Assembly (NCBI GenBank): GCA_945949045.1
Contig: CAMFDG010000014.1
Coordinates: 1 to 44,956, forward strand
Length of the DNA: 44,956 bases
From: an uncultured Lachnospiraceae bacterium
Lineage (GTDB): Bacteria > Bacillota > Clostridia > Lachnospirales > Lachnospiraceae
Direction: 5' to 3'
Within the stretch, counting starts at the first letter, position 1; the number at the start of each line of letters is the position of its first letter. The notes beneath the pieces were generated by a model. The model had not been told where the DNA came from. It ran no database searches and saw only the letters and a program-made list of their open reading frames with translations. Below, in pieces: positions 26,806 to 36,000 of this stretch. A program made the position numbers and the translations under genes.

Positions 26806-28332
26806 TTACAGAAGGATCAGTCCCTGGGTGAACTCATTGGAAAGCTGCCTGTGGCATCGGATGGAAGCGATGCCCCGGTATAGATCTGCGCAGTGGATAT
26901 CTTTCCGAAGCATGGCATACGCTTCTTCAGAGAGAATACGGGAAGCATCGGAAACCTTGGTGATCAGGGGGACCGAGGCTTCTTTTTTTATGGCGGAGAG
27001 CAGCCCGGCGGCGCTGTCCCGAAAGCCCAGTACCCGCAGATAACCTGGGGTTAACCATACACGATCCTTTGTGATACCCAGCAGGATATGGGTCAGTGCC
27101 CGGCAGACTCTGGTGTAGGTGATATCACGACTCTTAAGCAGCCCGGCAAACTGTGTGAAGCTTACAAATTCATCCAGCCGGTTTTGAATTTTGTTGGAGA
27201 GATCCCGGCTGCAGTCGGCAAAGGCCTCGTACCCGCTTTCTCTGCAGGCCCAGAGTCTGGTGTAAAGGGCAGCAGAGAAATCATCCTCCCAAAGCAGTGC
27301 CTGATGTTCCCAAGCGTCGCATAGTATGGAAAGGACGGAAGAGGGGACACTTCCGGCTAATTTACTTCTGATGTCTCTTTCGCTCTTGCAGGATTCCAGG
27401 GCTTCCCGGATGGCGGTGGCGGAAGCATATGCAGTGCCGGAATTGCAGTTGTCAGATGCAGAGCCGGCTGCAGGATCGCAGGAGACAGCGGAACTGCCGG
27501 TTGCAGCATCACAGGAGACAGAGGAACTGCCGGCTGCAGGATCACAGGAGACAGCGGAACTGTCGGCTACAGGATCACAGGAGACAGCGGAACTGCCGGT
27601 TGCAGCATCACAGGAGACAGCGAAACTGCCGATTGCAGGAATCAGCTCGCGGCTGTGATAACCGCCGCCAACCCGAAGAATCGGATGGGAGGCCAGCCTG
27701 TGGGGAATGCTGTGTGGCAGTGTGGCTAATGCCTTTTCGTATTCCAGAGCCAGGATATTGTTGGGAGAGGCGAGAAAATCCTCCAGTTCCCTGCCTGGGG
27801 GATAGTTTTCGGAAGAATCTGCAGATTTTCCGCTTGGATCAGAGTAAGCATGATCACAGGAAGACGGGAACCGTTCCGTATATAAAAGCCGAAGGACTCT
27901 GGCTCTGGCTGTGGGAAAGGAATCTCCGGCGGCCAGGCAGCCGCGGAGCTTTTCCTGATATTCCGGTGATTCCTCCGTCAGCAGGGACACAAGACCTTTC
28001 ATCAGGGCCGGCTGGAGGGTTTCACAGCCATAGCAGAGAACATCCACCACGCCGGTGGCCGCCAGCAGATTTACTCCGCCTTTTGCAAAAATCTCCGCGG
28101 AGGCGGTGGCGTAAACGGCCGGAAGCTCCAGCACCAGATCAGCGCCCTCAGATAAGGCCATCCGGGTGCGCCGGTATTTGTCTGTTAGGGCAGGGACACC
28201 CCGCTGCAGAAAGTCGCCACTCATGGCCACGATGATGTAGTCGGCGCCTGTCTCTTCTCTTATTTTATCCAATTGATATTTATGTCCCTTGTGAAAGGGG
28301 TTATATTCTGCTATCACGCCTGCAGTTTTCAT
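26806..28332 (-). CDS. tmcAL: tRNA(Met) cytidine acetate ligase (YlbM), with minisatellite insertion
   Basis: A 508-residue nucleotidyltransferase of the TmcAL/YlbM family. The N-terminus GVIAEYNPFHKGHKYQL carries the H14-x-x-H17 nucleotide motif, followed by MSGDFLQRG and the helix KYRRTRMALSEGADLVLELP. The ASATAIREAL segment and the C-terminal RxLTHILLG region are typical. It activates acetate with ATP to acetylate the wobble cytidine of elongator tRNA-Met. The family is usually near 400 residues; this one is longer because of a Ser/Ala/Cys-rich repeat at about 233-288 just before ASATAIREAL and an extra loop around 145-185. The frame stays intact, so the enzyme may be functional with a long loop. 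Confidence 0.9.
   Translation of the reverse strand: MKTAGVIAEYNPFHKGHKYQLDKIREETGADYIIVAMSGDFLQRGVPALTDKYRRTRMALSEGADLVLELPAVYATASAEIFAKGGVNLLAATGVVDVLCYGCETLQPALMKGLVSLLTEESPEYQEKLRGCLAAGDSFPTARARVLRLLYTERFPSSCDHAYSDPSGKSADSSENYPPGRELEDFLASPNNILALEYEKALATLPHSIPHRLASHPILRVGGGYHSRELIPAIGSFAVSCDAATGSSAVSCDPVADSSAVSCDPAAGSSSVSCDAATGSSAVSCDPAAGSASDNCNSGTAYASATAIREALESCKSERDIRSKLAGSVPSSVLSILCDAWEHQALLWEDDFSAALYTRLWACRESGYEAFADCSRDLSNKIQNRLDEFVSFTQFAGLLKSRDITYTRVCRALTHILLGITKDRVWLTPGYLRVLGFRDSAAGLLSAIKKEASVPLITKVSDASRILSEEAYAMLRKDIHCADLYRGIASIRCHRQLSNEFTQGLILL
27470..27634 (-). repeat. 33-bp in-frame minisatellite inside tmcAL (five copies)
   Basis: Five tandem 33-bp copies, each differing by one to four bases, encode an 11-residue unit close to S-C-D-P-A-A-G-S-S-A-V. 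A degenerate partial copy continues on the low-coordinate side. Because the period is a multiple of three, gain or loss of copies keeps the frame. Confidence 0.93.
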
Positions 28333-28431
28333 TGCATCATGTCCTCCATGTCTTGTCCAGAGTTTCAGTAATCGAAAGAGTCATTGCCGGATTGGGCATT
28401 TTCCACCTCAATAGAGGTTTGCTCCTGAAAA

Positions 28432-28608
28432 TGGGCGCTTTGTAAATGTTTTTTCCTATGCGCCCAAGATTTCAAAGTTTCAGGACTGTGACGGAAGAAA
28501 TATGGGCTAATAGAGAAAAAGTATAAGCCAGCGCCCAAAAAACAATGCGCTCTCGGTTATGACCGGAAAATTGTGGGCGCATGGAAAAAATGTTCACTGA
28601 AGCGCCCA
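28432..28608. repeat. Dyad array B: three 35-bp dyads on a 71-bp period
   Basis: Units are TGGGCGC/GCGCCCA at 28432-28466, TGGGC.../GCGCCCA at 28503-28537 and TGGGCGC/GCGCCCA at 28574-28608, exactly 71 bp apart. They share the TGGGC...GCCCA ends and the 35-36-bp span with the arrays near 1437, 1876 and 44637. The array lies between tmcAL and the ackA promoter. The rest of 28333-28717 holds no recognisable gene. Confidence 0.8.
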
Positions 28609-28717
28609 AAAGAAATTCCTGGCTTGTTGAATCATTCATGTGTAAGCACATACGTCATATCATTCGATCATGTTTTCTGTATTTTCAAGATTACCATAGA
28701 TTTGGAAAGATTTCTAC

Positions 28718-28746
28718 TTGTATGCAGGCGAAAGAGTGTTTATAAT
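28718..28746 (+). promoter_or_regulatory. Candidate promoter of ackA
   Basis: TTGTAT (28718-28723), 17 bases, TATAAT (28741-28746), about 100 bases before the ackA ATG. The -10 is perfect; the -35 is four of six. Confidence 0.6.
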
Positions 28747-28847
28747 AAAAAAAGATATTGTGCAGTTGTGTACGATTTCATACATGAGCGGATGCTCAAA
28801 AAAGCGTATGATGACTGTAAATAAGAAAACAAAAAGGGAGATTTGAA

Positions 28848-30038
28848 ATGAACGTATTAGTAATTAACTGCGGAAGCTCTTCCCTTAAGTACCAGCTGAT
28901 CAATTCTGACTCAGAAGAGGTGCTTGCCAAGGGCTTATGTGAGAGAATCGGAATCGACGGAAGACTGGTATACCAGAAGGAGGGGCTGGATAAGGAAATT
29001 ACGGAGGCCCCGATGCCGACCCACAAGGAGGCTATCCAGATGGTTCTTGATGCACTGCATAATCCGAAGACCGGTGCAGTGGCAGACTTAAGTGAAATCG
29101 ATGCAGTGGGACACCGCGTCGTGCACGGCGGTGAGAAATTCTCTGCATCTGTTGTATTAGATGAGGAAGTCCTTGCAAAGGTAGAGGAGTGCAATGATCT
29201 GGCTCCCCTTCATAACCCGGCAAACCTGATCGGTATCCGCGCCTGCCAGGAGTTGATGCCGAATGTGCCGATGGTGGGGGTTTTTGATACCGCCTTCCAT
29301 CAGACCATGCCGCGTAAGGCATATTTATATGGCCTTCCTTATGAATATTACGAGAAATATAAGGTGAGAAGATACGGATTCCATGGAACCAGCCACAGCT
29401 TTGTATCCAAGGAATGTGCAAAGTTCCTTGGAATGGATCTGAAGAATTCTAAAATTATCGTGGCGCATCTGGGAAATGGTGCATCCATCAGTGCTGTGCA
29501 AAACGGTGAGTGCGTGGATACCTCCATGGGACTGACGCCGCTTGAGGGTCTGGTGATGGGAACCCGTTCCGGAGATATCGATCCGGCCATCATGGAGTAC
29601 ATTGCAAAGAAGGAGAATCTTGACATCGATGGCGTGATGAATGTCTTAAATAAGAAGTCCGGTGTTGAGGGACTTTCCGGAGTGTCCAGCGATTTCCGTG
29701 ATCTTGAGGCAGCATATAACGAAGGCAATCCGAGGGCCATTGATGCCTGCGAGGTATTTGCTTACCGCGTTGCAAAATATATCGGATCCTACGTGGCAGC
29801 CATGAATGGTGTGGACGCCATCGCATTTACCGCCGGAATCGGAGAGAACACCTCCTTTATCCGCGAGAAGATCCTGGCTTATCTGGGATATCTGGGAATC
29901 ACAATGGATGCAGAGGCCAATAAGGTCCGTGGCGAGGAGAAGATCATCTCGACACCGGATTCCAGGGTAAAGGTATGCGTCATTCCGACCAATGAGGAGC
30001 TGGCAATCTGCCGGGAGACCGTGGCACTTGTGGGATAA
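28848..30038 (+). CDS. ackA: Acetate kinase
   Basis: A 396-residue enzyme of normal length that interconverts acetyl phosphate plus ADP and acetate plus ATP, the energy-yielding last step of acetate fermentation. The N-terminal [40 protein letters not shown] and GTRSGDIDP motifs, and the [13 protein letters not shown] helix, are all present. AAAAGGGAG precedes the ATG. A phosphotransacetylase gene (pta) commonly stands directly upstream of ackA in this family of organisms; here that position is filled by a dyad array, so pta must be elsewhere if present. Confidence 0.97.
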   Translation: MNVLVINCGSSSLKYQLINSDSEEVLAKGLCERIGIDGRLVYQKEGLDKEITEAPMPTHKEAIQMVLDALHNPKTGAVADLSEIDAVGHRVVHGGEKFSASVVLDEEVLAKVEECNDLAPLHNPANLIGIRACQELMPNVPMVGVFDTAFHQTMPRKAYLYGLPYEYYEKYKVRRYGFHGTSHSFVSKECAKFLGMDLKNSKIIVAHLGNGASISAVQNGECVDTSMGLTPLEGLVMGTRSGDIDPAIMEYIAKKENLDIDGVMNVLNKKSGVEGLSGVSSDFRDLEAAYNEGNPRAIDACEVFAYRVAKYIGSYVAAMNGVDAIAFTAGIGENTSFIREKILAYLGYLGITMDAEANKVRGEEKIISTPDSRVKVCVIPTNEELAICRETVALVG

Positions 30039-30074
30039 CAGATGATTACGATTCAGCTTTTTTGAAATATTTTG

Positions 30075-30103
30075 TTGACAAACCAGAATGTCGTATGTAT
30101 AAT
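30075..30103 (+). promoter_or_regulatory. Promoter of the DUF177-rpmF pair
   Basis: TTGACA (30075-30080), 17 bases, TATAAT (30098-30103), 26 bases before the GTG start of the DUF177 gene, so the 5' leader is very short. Confidence 0.85.
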
Positions 30104-30129
30104 TGATAAAGTGTGGTTAGGAGAATGCT

Positions 30130-30654
30130 GTGAATATTGATATTTCAATGATTGCAAAGTCCATAAACCGGGAGTTGACGGAAGAGGCAGAGATTTCCCT
30201 TACCTCCTTTCAGTCCCGACTGGGTGAATTCCCAATCACAAAGAAAGCACCGGTGACGCTTCATATTCGTAATGAGGAGAATGCAGCGGTACTGATTACA
30301 GGCACGGTGGATCTTGAGGTGCTGATTCCGTGCGGCAGGTGTCTGGAGGATGTTCCGACACCAATCCATTTTGACATTGACAAGAAGCTTCGCATTGAAG
30401 AGGAGCAGCTTGTGGATGAAGACATGGAAGAAGTGGATTACCTGATTGGATTTGAACTGGATGTAGACAAGCTTGTCTACGCCGAGATTTTGGTGAACTG
30501 GCCAATGAGAGTTCTGTGCAGGGAGGATTGCAAGGGAATTTGTAAAGTCTGCGGGATGAACTTGAATAAGGGAGCCTGCAGTTGCCAGAAAACAGAACTT
30601 GATCCAAGAATGGCCGCTATCCAGGATATATTTAACAAGTTTAAGGAGGTGTAA
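30130..30654 (+). CDS. DUF177 (YceD-like) protein
   Basis: A 174-residue protein starting at GTG 30130 behind TTAGGAG. It shows the DUF177 pattern: an N-terminal beta-rich part, a cysteine pair motif IPCGRCLEDV, an acidic stretch, then LCREDCKGICKVCGMNLNKGACSC with several cysteines near the C-terminus. The family is almost always encoded directly before rpmF (L32), as here, and the bacterial homologue is linked to large-subunit rRNA accumulation. The GTG is close to the predicted transcription start. Confidence 0.92.
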   Translation: MNIDISMIAKSINRELTEEAEISLTSFQSRLGEFPITKKAPVTLHIRNEENAAVLITGTVDLEVLIPCGRCLEDVPTPIHFDIDKKLRIEEEQLVDEDMEEVDYLIGFELDVDKLVYAEILVNWPMRVLCREDCKGICKVCGMNLNKGACSCQKTELDPRMAAIQDIFNKFKEV

Positions 30655-30658
30655 ACAA

Positions 30659-30838
30659 ATGTCAATTTGTCCAAAGAATAAATCTTCTAAGGGTAGAAGA
30701 GATAAGAGAAGAGCAAACTGGAAGATGTCTGCTCCGACTTTGGTTAAGTGCAGCAAGTGTGGTGCATTAATGATGCCTCACAGAGTATGCAAGAACTGCG
30801 GATCTTACAATAAGAAAGAGATCATTCCGCAGGACTAA
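30659..30838 (+). CDS. rpmF: 50S ribosomal protein L32
   Basis: A 59-residue protein beginning MSICPKNKSSKGRRDKRRAN, the signature N-terminus of L32, with a zinc ribbon formed by KCSKCG and CKNCGSY. Having all four cysteines it is the zinc-binding form. AAGGAGG lies eight bases before the ATG, right at the end of the DUF177 gene. A strong terminator follows. Confidence 0.97.
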   Translation: MSICPKNKSSKGRRDKRRANWKMSAPTLVKCSKCGALMMPHRVCKNCGSYNKKEIIPQD

Positions 30839-30850
30839 TTCCAGAATTAA

Positions 30851-30880
30851 GGCTTTCCGAACAGGAAAGCCTTTTTTTTT
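30851..30880 (+). terminator. Strong intrinsic terminator after rpmF
   Basis: GGCTTTCC (30851-30858) pairs with GGAAAGCC (30864-30871) around a 5-base loop, followed by nine T. Confidence 0.95.
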
Positions 30881-30892
30881 CGAAATTTCACA

Positions 30893-30921
30893 TTGATTTA
30901 TAGAAAGAGATATAGTATATT
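30893..30921 (+). promoter_or_regulatory. Candidate promoter of plsX
   Basis: TTGATT (30893-30898), 17 bases, TATATT (30916-30921), immediately after the rpmF terminator. It would give a leader of roughly 110 bases containing two hairpins. Confidence 0.65.
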
Positions 30922-30940
30922 CTCTAATAGATGCAAAATG

Positions 30941-31013
30941 TATCAAGTTTTTCATGGAAAAACTTGATATGCAGCGTCGGTTCATTTGCCGTAGGCAAAT
31001 TCTGCATGAACCG
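30941..31013 (+). promoter_or_regulatory. Two stable hairpins in the plsX leader
   Basis: The first has a 13-bp perfect stem, 30941-30953 with 30957-30969, and a 3-base loop. The second pairs CGGTTCAT (from 30977) with ATGAACCG (to 31013), with an inner TTTGCC/GGCAAA stem. Neither has a T-run, so they are not intrinsic terminators. The second ends about 9 bases before the AAGGAGG of plsX. No FapR-type operator was recognised. Confidence 0.6.
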
Positions 31014-31036
31014 ATGTTCAAGGAGGACTTTCAAAT

Positions 31037-32056
31037 ATGCAGACAGTGACGAGAGTAGCAGTGGACGCCATGGGTGGTGACAATGCACCGGCCGAGGTCG
31101 TAAAGGGCGCCGTAGATGCTGTATCTTCCCGTGCGGATATCAAGGTATTCCTGGTAGGCCAGGAGGAGGCCGTACAGGAGGAACTTAAGAAATATCAGTA
31201 TCCGGCAGGATTGATTGAAGTGGTAGATGCCCCTGAGGTAATCGAGATGGCAGAGCCACCGGTACAGGCGATCCGATCCAAAAAGAAATCATCGATCGTG
31301 GTAGGCATGAATATGGTAAAGCAGAAGGAGGCTGACGCTTTTGTCTCTGCGGGAAGCTCTGGAGCAGTTCTTGTGGGCGGACAGACCATTGTGGGAAGGA
31401 TCCGCGGAATCAAGAGACCGCCGCTGGCACCAATCATCCCGACGGAGTCTGGCAGATCGCTTCTGATCGACTGCGGAGCCAATGTGGATGCAAGACCGGA
31501 GCATCTTCTTCAGTTCGCAAAGATGGGGTCCATTTATATGGAAAATGTCATCGGCGTGAAAAATCCCCGGGTGGCCATTGTCAATATCGGCGCAGAGGAG
31601 GAGAAGGGCAATGCCCTGGTAAAGGAGACATTTCCACTGCTTCGGGAATGCAAAGATATCAATTTTGTGGGAAGCATCGAGGCAAGAGAGATTCCTCACG
31701 GCGGAGCAGACGTAATCGTATGCGAGGCCTTTGTGGGAAACGTCATCTTAAAGCTGTATGAGGGCTTAAGCTCCACACTGATCAGCGTGATCAAGGGAGG
31801 GCTGATGAGCACGGTGAAGAGCAAGATCGGTGCAGCACTTGCACTGCCGGCTTTGAAGAAGACTTTAAAGACCTTTGCCGCCGACGAGTATGGCGGAGCA
31901 CCACTTCTGGGACTGAACGGGCTTGTGGTCAAGACCCATGGCAGTTCTAAGGCAAGGGAGATCACCAATTCCATTTATCAGTGTGTGACCTTCCGGGAAC
32001 AGAAGATTAATGAAATCATTAAGGAAAAGATTAAAGACTCTGAGGAAAATGATTAA
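31037..32056 (+). CDS. plsX: Phosphate acyltransferase PlsX
   Basis: A 339-residue enzyme that transfers acyl groups from acyl-ACP to phosphate, giving acyl phosphate for phospholipid synthesis. Family features are [18 protein letters not shown] at the N-terminus, [41 protein letters not shown] and the [16 protein letters not shown] stretch. AAGGAGG precedes the ATG by about nine bases. acpP follows by 20 bases, the usual clostridial order. Confidence 0.97.
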   Translation: MQTVTRVAVDAMGGDNAPAEVVKGAVDAVSSRADIKVFLVGQEEAVQEELKKYQYPAGLIEVVDAPEVIEMAEPPVQAIRSKKKSSIVVGMNMVKQKEADAFVSAGSSGAVLVGGQTIVGRIRGIKRPPLAPIIPTESGRSLLIDCGANVDARPEHLLQFAKMGSIYMENVIGVKNPRVAIVNIGAEEEKGNALVKETFPLLRECKDINFVGSIEAREIPHGGADVIVCEAFVGNVILKLYEGLSSTLISVIKGGLMSTVKSKIGAALALPALKKTLKTFAADEYGGAPLLGLNGLVVKTHGSSKAREITNSIYQCVTFREQKINEIIKEKIKDSEEND

Positions 32057-32076
32057 AGAGTAGAGAGGAGCAGAAA

Positions 32077-32310
32077 ATGGAATTTAAAAAGTTAAAAAAG
32101 ATTATTGTGGAGGTTCTCAACGTAGACGAGAGCGAGATTACCATGGAAACCACCTTTATCGATGATCTGGGAGCGGATTCATTGGACATATTCCAGATTA
32201 TCATGGGGCTTGAGGAGGAATTTGATATCGAGATTCCAAATGAGCAGGCTGAGAAAATTGTTACGGTGGCAGATGCAGTAGAGCAGATCAAGAGTGCACT
32301 GAACAACTAA
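32077..32310 (+). CDS. acpP: Acyl carrier protein
   Basis: A 77-residue acidic protein with the phosphopantetheine attachment serine in [18 protein letters not shown] (DSL motif, about residue 36). It carries growing fatty-acyl chains and supplies acyl-ACP to PlsX, encoded just upstream. AGAGAGGAG lies before the ATG. A hairpin follows the stop codon. Confidence 0.96.
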   Translation: MEFKKLKKIIVEVLNVDESEITMETTFIDDLGADSLDIFQIIMGLEEEFDIEIPNEQAEKIVTVADAVEQIKSALNN

Positions 32311-32322
32311 TAATTGCCTTTC

Positions 32323-32347
32323 AAGGAGTCCGGAAAACGGACTCCTT
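32323..32347 (+). terminator. Hairpin between acpP and rnc
   Basis: AAGGAGTCCG (32323-32332) pairs perfectly with CGGACTCCTT (32338-32347) around GAAAA. The following ATTCGTTT is a weak T-rich tail, so it is likely a partial terminator, letting some transcription reach rnc. Confidence 0.7.
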
Positions 32348-32392
32348 ATTCGTTTAAAAAATTGTGTCAGGATTTCGCAGAAAGGAAGGAAT

Positions 32393-33079
32393 ATGATTAA
32401 GAAGTTTCAGAAGGTGATAGGTTATCATTTTGAAAATGAGAAGCTGCTGATGCAGGCGCTGACCCACAGTTCTTACGCCAACGAGCAGCATATGAAAAAA
32501 CTGTCCGACAATGAGAGACTGGAATTCTTAGGGGACGCAGTGCTTGAAATTATCTCCAGCGATTTTCTGTACCGGGAGCATGAGGATCTTCCGGAAGGAG
32601 AACTGACCAAGCTGCGGGCCAGCATTGTCTGCGAGCCGACACTGGCGCTTTGTGCCAGGGAAATCTCTCTGGGAGATTATCTGCTTCTGGGCAAGGGCGA
32701 GGATATGACCGGTGGACGGGAGCGCAAATCGATTCTCTCAGATGCGCTGGAGGCAGTGATCGGGGCAATTTATTTGGATGGTGGTTTTACTAACGCAAAA
32801 GAGTTCATACTGAAATTTATCCTTAAGGACATTGAACACAAGAAACTCTTTTATGATAGTAAGACTATCCTGCAGGAGGTTGTGCAGGGGGAGCATGAGA
32901 ATCTTACCTACGTTCTGACAAACGAGTCGGGACCGGATCATAATAAGAGCTTTACCGTGGAGGTGCGTGTGGAGCAGCAGGTACTGGGATGCGGCACCGG
33001 GCACACCAAGAAGGCGGCAGAGCAGGAGGCGGCCTATAACGCGCTGCTGAAAATCAATGCAGGAAAAGGGAGCAGGTAA
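32393..33079 (+). CDS. rnc: Ribonuclease III
   Basis: A 228-residue double-stranded RNA endonuclease. The RNase III signature NERLEFLGDAVLEI is at about 42-55, with the second metal-binding acidic set in SDALEAVIGAIYLDGG (about 115-130). A C-terminal double-stranded RNA-binding domain (about 158-225) ends TKKAAEQEAAYNALLKI. It processes rRNA precursors and regulatory RNAs. GAAAGGAAG precedes the ATG. The TAA shares a base with the smc ATG, so the two are translationally coupled. Confidence 0.96.
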   Translation: MIKKFQKVIGYHFENEKLLMQALTHSSYANEQHMKKLSDNERLEFLGDAVLEIISSDFLYREHEDLPEGELTKLRASIVCEPTLALCAREISLGDYLLLGKGEDMTGGRERKSILSDALEAVIGAIYLDGGFTNAKEFILKFILKDIEHKKLFYDSKTILQEVVQGEHENLTYVLTNESGPDHNKSFTVEVRVEQQVLGCGTGHTKKAAEQEAAYNALLKINAGKGSR

Positions 33080-36000
33080 TGTATTTAAAAAGTATTGAGG
33101 TACAGGGCTTCAAGTCTTTTGCAAATAAGATCGTTTTTGAATTCCACCAGGGAATTACCGGCATTGTGGGTCCCAACGGAAGTGGTAAAAGCAACGTAGC
33201 GGATGCCGTGCGCTGGGTACTTGGAGAGCAGTCTGTTAAGCAGCTTCGCGGCTCCTCCATGCAGGACGTGATTTTTGCGGGAACCGAGAACCGCAAGCCC
33301 TTGAGCTATGCCTATGTGGCCATTACATTAGACAATTCGGACCACAAGCTGGCAATTGAATATGAGGAAGTGACAGTGGCAAGGCGGCTTTACCGATCCG
33401 GGGAGAGCGAGTATCTGATCAACGGAGCGCCCTGCCGCCTGAAGGAGGTTTCGGAGCTTTTTTACGATACAGGAATCGGCAAGGAGGGGTACTCCATCAT
33501 CGGGCAGGGCCAGATCGACCGGATTCTAAGTGGCAAGCCGGAGGAACGCAGAGAGCTCTTCGACGAGGCTGCGGGCATTGTGAAATTCAAGAAGCGCAAG
33601 ATCTCAGCTCAGAAAAAGCTGGATAACGAGAGAGACAATCTGGTTCGTGTCAATGATATTTTAGCGGAGCTGGAGCGTCAGGTGGGGCCGCTGGAGCAAC
33701 AGTCACAAAAGGCAAGGACCTATCTGAAGAAGAAAGAGGAACTGAAGGACTATGATGTCAACATGTTTCTTCTGGAATCGGAGCGGATCGAGGCTCAGCA
33801 GAAGGAAGTCAAGGCAAAGTTTGACATAGCCGATGCCCAGTTAAAGGAAAGTACAGCGGAACAGGAAAATATCCGCACAGAGTACGAGAAGCTGGAGCAG
33901 GAAATGTCGGATATGGACGAGCAGATCAATTCTATCCGGGAAAATATCAGTAACGCCTCTGTGATGAAGGGAAAGCTGGAGAGCCAGATCCAGATTCTGA
34001 CGGAACAGATCCGGGCGGCGGAGATGACGGATGAGCATCTTGGCAGTCGTTTGGAGGCCATCGAGAAGGAAAAGGAGGAGCGCCTGAAAGAAAAGGCGTC
34101 CTATGAGGAAGAGAAGGCCGGACTGGACGCAAAGCTCACGGAGGTGCTTGCCCGGCAGAAGGAGGCGCAGGAAGAGCTGGATGCGGTGCAGGCGAAGCTT
34201 TCCGATTTCAATAAGCAGATTGAGGAGGGCCAGAAGGAGCTCTTTGAACTTTTGAACAATAAGGCTGGTATCCAGTCCCGAAAGCAGCGCTGCGAGACTA
34301 TGCTGGAGCAGACCAATATCCGTAAGGCGGAGCTGACCAAACGCCTTTTAGACCGGAAAACCAAGGAGGCCGATCTGGAGGCACATCTTAAGGAGGACGA
34401 GAAGGCCTATCAGGAAGTTTGCCAGAAAATCGAGGATCTGAAGACGAAGCAGAAGAGTCTGGAGGACAAGGCAAAGGAGTGGCGTTTTAAGGCGAAGGAG
34501 AATGGCCGCCTCCGGGAGGAAAAGCAGACCCTTTTCCACAAGCAGCAGTCCAGACTGGAATCGCTGCGGGGCATTGCCGAGCGCTACGATGGCTATGGCA
34601 ACAGCATCCGTAAAGTGATGGAGCAGAAAAAAGATAATCCAGGGCTTCTTGGCGTTGTGTCGGATCTGATTCAGGTGGAGCGCAAATATGAGACCGCCAT
34701 CGAGACGGCTTTGGGCGGTAATATTCAGAATATCGTGACGGAGGATGAGGCTACCGCGAAAAAGATGATCGGCTTTTTAAAGCAGAATCGTCTTGGCCGT
34801 GCAACCTTTCTGCCCCTGACCAGTGTGAGTGCCAAGAGCAATCCGAAGAACGAAGCTGCTCTTTCGGAACCGGGAGTGATCGGTATCGCGAACCGGCTGG
34901 TGAAATGTGATCCGAAGTATGATGAGGTGGCAGCATATCTCCTGGGCCGTGTGCTGGTGGTGGATGACATTGATCACGCCATTGCCCTGGCAAAGAAAAA
35001 TCATTACAGCTTACATATTGTTACCTTAGAGGGGGAGTATTTAAGTCCGGGAGGATCCATGACCGGTGGTGCCTTTAAGAATTCCTCCAATCTTCTGGCA
35101 CGAAAGCGGGAGATTGAAGAACTGGAGAAAAAGATCCATGATCTTCAAAGGGAGCTGGAGGAATTAAAGGATCGCAGGGAGGACATCGCAACGGCGACGG
35201 AGCTCAATGCGGATGAGTTGGAGGAGGTATCAGAGGAACTGCAGAAGCAGTATCTGATCCAGAATACCGCTAAGCTCAATGTAGACCGGGCAAGACAACA
35301 GAGAAATGAGAGTGAGGCTGCCTATTCCGGTCTGATTTCTGAGAAAAATAAGATGGAGCAGCAAATCGCGGAGATTCGCAGTGAGCAGCAGGCTATTGCT
35401 GATGAAATTGAAAGCTCCGGCAGGAGGGAGGAGGAACTCAAGGAAGCAGCAGATTCTTTCCAGGAGCTGTTGAAGGAGCAGGAAAAGGCAGAGGCTTTTG
35501 CCAACGAGAAGCTCTCTGCGGCTGCATTAGAGCAGTCGAATATCCGACAGAGCGAGGAATTTAATGAGACGAATCTTTCCCGTGTCAATGGGGAAATTGA
35601 AAAGCTGAGCGAGGAGCGGAACGGACTTCTGGAAAATGCAAAGAGTTCCAAGGAGGACGCTGAGAAAAAGAGGCGGGATATTGAGGAAATTAAGAAGACG
35701 ATTGCCGCTTCTGAGGGCTCCGGAGATGAGATGGAGAAGAAGCTGAAGGAGTGTCTGGCTGCCAGGGAGGAAATGACGGCGGGCTACAAGGGCTTTTTCC
35801 AGAAACAGGAGGAGGTCAGCAAGCGCTGCAGCGAGCTGGACAAGGAAATTTTCCGTCTGAACAGCCAGCTGGAGAAACTGAAGGAGGCAGGCGAATATCA
35901 GACGAATTATCTCTGGGAGGAGTATGAGCTGACGCCTCACGCTGCCCTGGAGCTGCAAAAGGAAGAGTATACCGACTTAAATGAGTTGAAAAAGCTTGTC

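Noticed and set aside
27429-28235. Plus-strand frame with RRQRNCRLQ repeats
   Set aside because: It is the antisense reading of the 33-bp minisatellite in tmcAL.
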